Assembly (NCBI RefSeq): GCF_000312425.1
Contig: NZ_HE997181.1
Location: 4,945,788-5,009,787, forward strand
DNA from: Reyranella massiliensis 521
GTDB lineage: Bacteria; Pseudomonadota; Alphaproteobacteria; Reyranellales; Reyranellaceae
Length of the DNA: 64,000 nucleotides
Direction: 5' to 3'
The notes under the pieces were generated by a model. That model was given only the letters and a program-made list of their open reading frames with translations. It had not been told where the DNA came from and did no database searches. The position numbers and the translations under genes were made by a program. Of this stretch, positions 60,952-64,000 are shown piece after piece (position 1 is the stretch's first letter; the number at the start of each line of letters is the position of its first letter).

Positions 60952-61630
60952 TCGCCTGGCAGGTCTCCGACAACAGGAATCCAAGGCCATGAATGGTGTC
61001 GATCCTCGCCGTCGCGTTCGCATCGCCAAAGAGCTTGCGCAACCGGCATAAATAGACGTCGAGCGCGCCGTCGCTCTGATGTCCATGCTTGCCGAATATC
61101 TGGTTGGCCAGGGCCTCGCGCTTGATGACGTGGCCCTGGTTGCGCATCAGCAGCTCCAGCACCTCGAGTTCGCGTGCCGGCAAAGACTGTACTTCGCCGT
61201 CGACCTTGAGGAGACGATTGGCGACGTCCAGCGTCACGTTGCCGGTACGCAGAACCTGTTCCGTGGGCGCATCGACCCGGCGAAGCACTGCATGCAACCG
61301 TGCGACGAGTTCGTCCATGGCGAAAGGCTTCACGAGATAGTCGTCGGCCCCGCTCTGGAGGCCGACCATCCTGTCGTCGAGACCATCGCGTGCGGTCGTG
61401 ACAATGATCGGCAGCGCGCGCGCCGACGACCTGAGCGTTCGCAGCAAATCGACGCCCTCGCCGTCCGGCAGGCCGAGATCCAGCACGACGGCGGAATACT
61501 CGATTGCCGCAACCGCCTTTCGCGCGGCTCCGACCGTATTCACTTCGTCGGTGCTGAAGCCCACGCGCACCAAGCCCTCTGCGACCAGCCGGCAGAAGGC
61601 GACATTGTCCTCGACAACGAGAATCCGCAT
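60914..61630 (-). CDS. OmpR/PhoB-family response regulator (TctD-like)
   Basis: The 238-residue two-component regulator has a receiver domain (residues 1-115) with phosphoacceptor Asp51 in VVLDLGLPDGEG and Lys101 in YLVKPFAM, followed by a winged-helix DNA-binding domain (about 125-222, ending in RIDTIHGLGFLL). It resembles QseB/TctD-type regulators. No sensor histidine kinase gene is visible in the window, so it is an orphan here. The 3' end overlaps the small exported protein gene by 38 bases in a tail-to-tail arrangement. Confidence 0.9.
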   Translation of the reverse strand: MRILVVEDNVAFCRLVAEGLVRVGFSTDEVNTVGAARKAVAAIEYSAVVLDLGLPDGEGVDLLRTLRSSARALPIIVTTARDGLDDRMVGLQSGADDYLVKPFAMDELVARLHAVLRRVDAPTEQVLRTGNVTLDVANRLLKVDGEVQSLPARELEVLELLMRNQGHVIKREALANQIFGKHGHQSDGALDVYLCRLRKLFGDANATARIDTIHGLGFLLSETCQAISSGAVGRSLRS

Positions 61631-61804
61631 CGACGCGCTCCACCTCCGAACTTCCTTGTCGCCGTCCGGGCCATGCTGCGCGCGGCACCTGACGGCTCCC
61701 TTACAGTCAAAGGGCGGCTGGCCGGCCTGGCCGAATTATCAGCCAGGTAATCGACGCGACCGCCGCAGGGGCGCACCTCTCCAGGACAAGCTTGGGAGAG
61801 TTCC

Positions 61805-63175
61805 ATGTCCGCGTCGTCTACCTCTGGCCTGTCCGCCCGCACCCAACGCATTCTCGAAGCGCCGGTCCTGCCGTTGCTGCTGACCCTGGCCTTGCCCAAT
61901 ATCGGCGAGGCCGCCGCACGCATCACCTTCCTCACGGCCGATGCGCTTTTCGTCTCCTGGCTGGGCAGCGATGCCCTGGCGGCCGCCGCGGTCGTCTTTC
62001 CCCTGTTCCTGATCCTGCAGACCGCGACCGCTTCGGGCATCGGCTCCGGCGTCTCCTCCTCCATCGGTCGCGCGTTGGGGGCCGGGAATGCCGAACGTGC
62101 GCGATCGCTCGCCGGTGTCGCCGTCGCCATCGCGCTGGTCGGTGCAGCCCTCACCACGGCGCTGATGCTCCTGGTGGGCCCCCGCCTCTATGCAGCCATG
62201 GGTCTGGCGTCGGGCGCCCTCGAGATGGCCGCGCTTTACAGCGCCGTGATGTTCGGTGGTTCGGGCTTCGTCTGGGCGATGAACCTGCTGGCCAATGTCT
62301 CGCGCGGCGCCGGCAATATGCTGGTGCCGGCCTTCGCCATCGCTATCGGCGAACTCTTCCACCTCGCGCTGTCGCCCCTGCTGATCCTCGGCTGGGGGCC
62401 GGTGCCGGCGATGGGCATCGTCGGTGCCGGCATCGCGGCCATTGCAGCCTACGCCGTCGGCACGATGGTTCTCGTGCTCCACCTCGTCTCGCGGCACGCG
62501 CTCGTCCGACTGGAGCGCCGCAACTGGAGGTGGCGTGGCGGCGAAGCGAAGGAGATCCTGAGCGTCGGCGCGCTGTCGGCGGCAAGTGCGCTTGCTTTCC
62601 AGATCACGACGTTCCTGGTCGCGGGGCTGATCGCCGGACTGGGCAGCACCGCGATCGCCGCGTACGGCGCGGCCAACCGGCTGGAGTTGCTGCAGTATCC
62701 CATCACCTTCGCCTTCGGTGCGGCTGTCATCACGATGGTCGCGACGGCGGCGGGCGCGCGGGATTTCGCGCGGGCGCGGCGGGCCGCCTATACCGGGGCC
62801 GCTGTGGCCGGCGTCATCGGCCTGATCTTCTCCGGCATCGCCTTGGTCGGCGGAGGCTGGATGAGCCTGTTCACCGCCGATCCTTCCATCCGGGCGGCTG
62901 GCTCGCTCTATCTCCTGGGTCTCGCCGCGGTGTTCCCGCTGACCGGGGTCGGGCTCGCCTGCTACTTCGCCTGCCTCGCCATCGGCTATGTGACGGGGCC
63001 GTTCCTGCTGGCCGTCGCGCGTGTCGGCGTGGTCGTCGTTGGCGGCTGGGCGGCGCTGCAGCTTGGCGGCGGATTGATCGGCATTGCGCTCGCCAGTGCC
63101 GCGGCCTTCGCGTTGTTCGGGGGCGGCGTCTTCCTGTTGGCGCGCTGGCGTTTCAATACGTTGGCAAAACACTGA
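61805..63175 (+). CDS. MATE-family multidrug exporter
   Basis: The 456-residue inner-membrane protein has about twelve hydrophobic helices in two homologous halves, beginning APVLPLLLTLALPNIGEAAARITFLTADALFVSWLGSDALAAAAVVFPL, the MATE N-terminal pattern (NorM/DinF type). Sodium- or proton-coupled export of cationic drugs is the family function. The ATG is preceded by a GGGAGAG site. The ferritin-like cargo gene follows 61 bp later on the same strand; a functional link is not established. Confidence 0.9.
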   Translation: MSASSTSGLSARTQRILEAPVLPLLLTLALPNIGEAAARITFLTADALFVSWLGSDALAAAAVVFPLFLILQTATASGIGSGVSSSIGRALGAGNAERARSLAGVAVAIALVGAALTTALMLLVGPRLYAAMGLASGALEMAALYSAVMFGGSGFVWAMNLLANVSRGAGNMLVPAFAIAIGELFHLALSPLLILGWGPVPAMGIVGAGIAAIAAYAVGTMVLVLHLVSRHALVRLERRNWRWRGGEAKEILSVGALSAASALAFQITTFLVAGLIAGLGSTAIAAYGAANRLELLQYPITFAFGAAVITMVATAAGARDFARARRAAYTGAAVAGVIGLIFSGIALVGGGWMSLFTADPSIRAAGSLYLLGLAAVFPLTGVGLACYFACLAIGYVTGPFLLAVARVGVVVVGGWAALQLGGGLIGIALASAAAFALFGGGVFLLARWRFNTLAKH

Positions 63176-63236
63176 AACAGCCGCGCCAGCGGACACGTGG
63201 AAGGAACCAGCCGCGGCATCACGCGTTTGCCAGATC

Positions 63237-63620
63237 ATGGCAAGCGAAACACTTCACGAGGATCCGGCCGCTCTCGGTCCGGAGGTCATCGATCGTCACC
63301 GCGCGATCGTCTCTCTCATGGAAGAGCTCGAGGCCGTCGACTGGTACGACCAGAGAGCCAAGGCCACTGCGAATCCCGAGTTGCGCGCCATCCTCGAGCA
63401 CAATCGCGACGAGGAGAAGGAGCACGCGGCCATGGCGCTGGAATGGTTGCGCCGGTCCGATCCTGTGCTCGACAAGCATCTGCGGACGTTCCTGTTCAAG
63501 GAAGGGCCGATCACCGAGATCGAAGCGAACATGGAAAGCAGTACGGAGAGCAAAGCCGAAGAGGCCGCCCCTGCGGGAAGCCTCGGCATCGGCAGCCTGC
63601 GCCAGCGGCGGGGGAAGTGA
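63237..63620 (+). CDS. Encapsulated ferritin-like protein (EncFtn), encapsulin cargo
   Basis: The 127-residue two-helix iron-oxidising protein is very similar to EncFtn Rru_A0973 of Rhodospirillum rubrum. The hallmarks are HRAIVSLMEELEAVDWYDQR and HNRDEEKEHAAMALEWLRR. By alignment, Glu30, Glu60 and His63 should form the ferroxidase centre, with Glu29, Glu32 and Trp36 nearby. EncFtn forms a ring-shaped decamer that oxidises ferrous iron. The last residues GSLGIGSLRQRRGK are the encapsulin-targeting peptide. The chosen ATG 63237 begins directly before the conserved helix. The encapsulin gene starts 4 bp after its stop. Confidence 0.93.
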   Translation: MASETLHEDPAALGPEVIDRHRAIVSLMEELEAVDWYDQRAKATANPELRAILEHNRDEEKEHAAMALEWLRRSDPVLDKHLRTFLFKEGPITEIEANMESSTESKAEEAAPAGSLGIGSLRQRRGK

Positions 63621-63624
63621 CGCC

Positions 63625-64000
63625 ATGAAGAACCATCTTTTTCGCGATCGCGCGCCGATCACCGAAGCCGGCTGGGAAGAGATCGAGAAGGAGGCGAAGC
63701 GCACCTTGCACGCGCTTCTCGCCGCCCGCCGTGTCGTCGACTTCAAGGGGCCTCTGGGATGGGGTGCCTCCGATGTCGAGCTTGGCCGAGCCGATGCCAT
63801 TGCCTCGCCGCCGTCGGCCGACAGGGTGCAGGCGCGGCTGCGTCGCATCCAGCCTCTGGTCGAACTGCGCATTCCCTTCGAGATGAGCCGCAGCGAGCTC
63901 GATGCGATCGATCGCGGTGCCCGCGATCCCGACCTCGATCCGGTGACGGCGGCCGCACGCGAGATCGCCATTGCGGAGGACCGCGCGATCTTTCACGGCT
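63625..64000 (+). CDS. Encapsulin shell protein, N-terminal part (runs off the window)
   Basis: Only the first 125 codons are present. They open MKNHLFRDRAPITEAGWEEI and contain KRTLHALLAARRVVDFKGPLGWG, the conserved start of family 1 (HK97-fold) encapsulins. Encapsulins self-assemble into icosahedral nanocompartments and package cargo with a short C-terminal peptide. Directly downstream of the EncFtn cargo gene (4 bp gap), this completes an iron-storage nanocompartment module. The rest of the gene, and any further cargo, lies beyond 64000. Confidence 0.92.
   Translation, partial: MKNHLFRDRAPITEAGWEEIEKEAKRTLHALLAARRVVDFKGPLGWGASDVELGRADAIASPPSADRVQARLRRIQPLVELRIPFEMSRSELDAIDRGARDPDLDPVTAAAREIAIAEDRAIFHG

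Noticed and set aside
1..64000. tRNA, rRNA, CRISPR arrays, insertion sequences, integrase genes
   Set aside because: I read for tRNA-like cloverleaf ends, spaced repeats and transposase motifs and found none convincing. A dedicated tRNA or repeat scan would settle this.

Overview
This is a GC-rich chromosomal window from an alphaproteobacterium, densely packed with genes. The evidence is the linked hemE-hemH-hemJ genes, a neighbouring ppsR (DUF299) gene, a mnmG-rsmG-parA-parB block, a DUF1674 gene with its typical alphaproteobacterial C-terminus, a HemY-type zinc-ribbon protein, and an encapsulated-ferritin/encapsulin pair most like that of Rhodospirillum. A Rhodospirillales- or Reyranella-like genome would fit, but the genus cannot be fixed from the sequence alone. 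I saw no tRNA, rRNA, CRISPR array, insertion sequence or prophage.

Layout. 1-16.3 kb is mostly housekeeping: the end of a HemY-like protein, a MetE-like protein, mutS, maeB, a LysE exporter, an Rnk/GreA-like factor, panE with a HAD phosphatase, rmuC, htpX, an SdhAF4-like protein, an FAD oxidoreductase, threonine ammonia-lyase and purH. 16.3-26 kb is one long minus-strand transcription unit with mostly overlapping genes: amino-acid binding protein, RpiR regulator, class III aminotransferase, lipid-kinase-like protein, RND adaptor and pump, and purT. 26.2-30.6 kb is a second RND adaptor/pump pair on the other strand. 30.6-38.6 kb is an accessory metabolic and regulatory region: MFS/TetR, LysR with a divergent 43-residue protein, a small acyl-CoA cluster, and a split ThDP enzyme with a C45 Ntn-hydrolase under a divergent LysR.

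38.6-60.6 kb looks like the replication-origin neighbourhood. hemE-hemH-hemJ run left and ppsR runs right from a 323-bp gap that matches the hemE/RP001 position of the Caulobacter and Rickettsia origins. Further right are glnD, comEA-like, mnmE, an aldehyde oxidoreductase operon (paoCBA-like), the NHEJ genes ligD and ku, then mnmG-rsmG-parA-parB. Two perfect parS sites lie inside mnmG and rsmG. 60.6-64 kb carries a small secreted protein, an orphan response regulator, a MATE exporter and, cut by the window edge, an encapsulin nanocompartment with its ferritin-like cargo.

The strongest items for follow-up are the inferred oriC with the parS pair, the encapsulin system at the right edge, a TetR-type operator present both at the MFS/TetR promoter and upstream of mnmG, the seven-gene RND/purT operon, and the ThDP-enzyme/C45-hydrolase operon, whose substrate is unknown.
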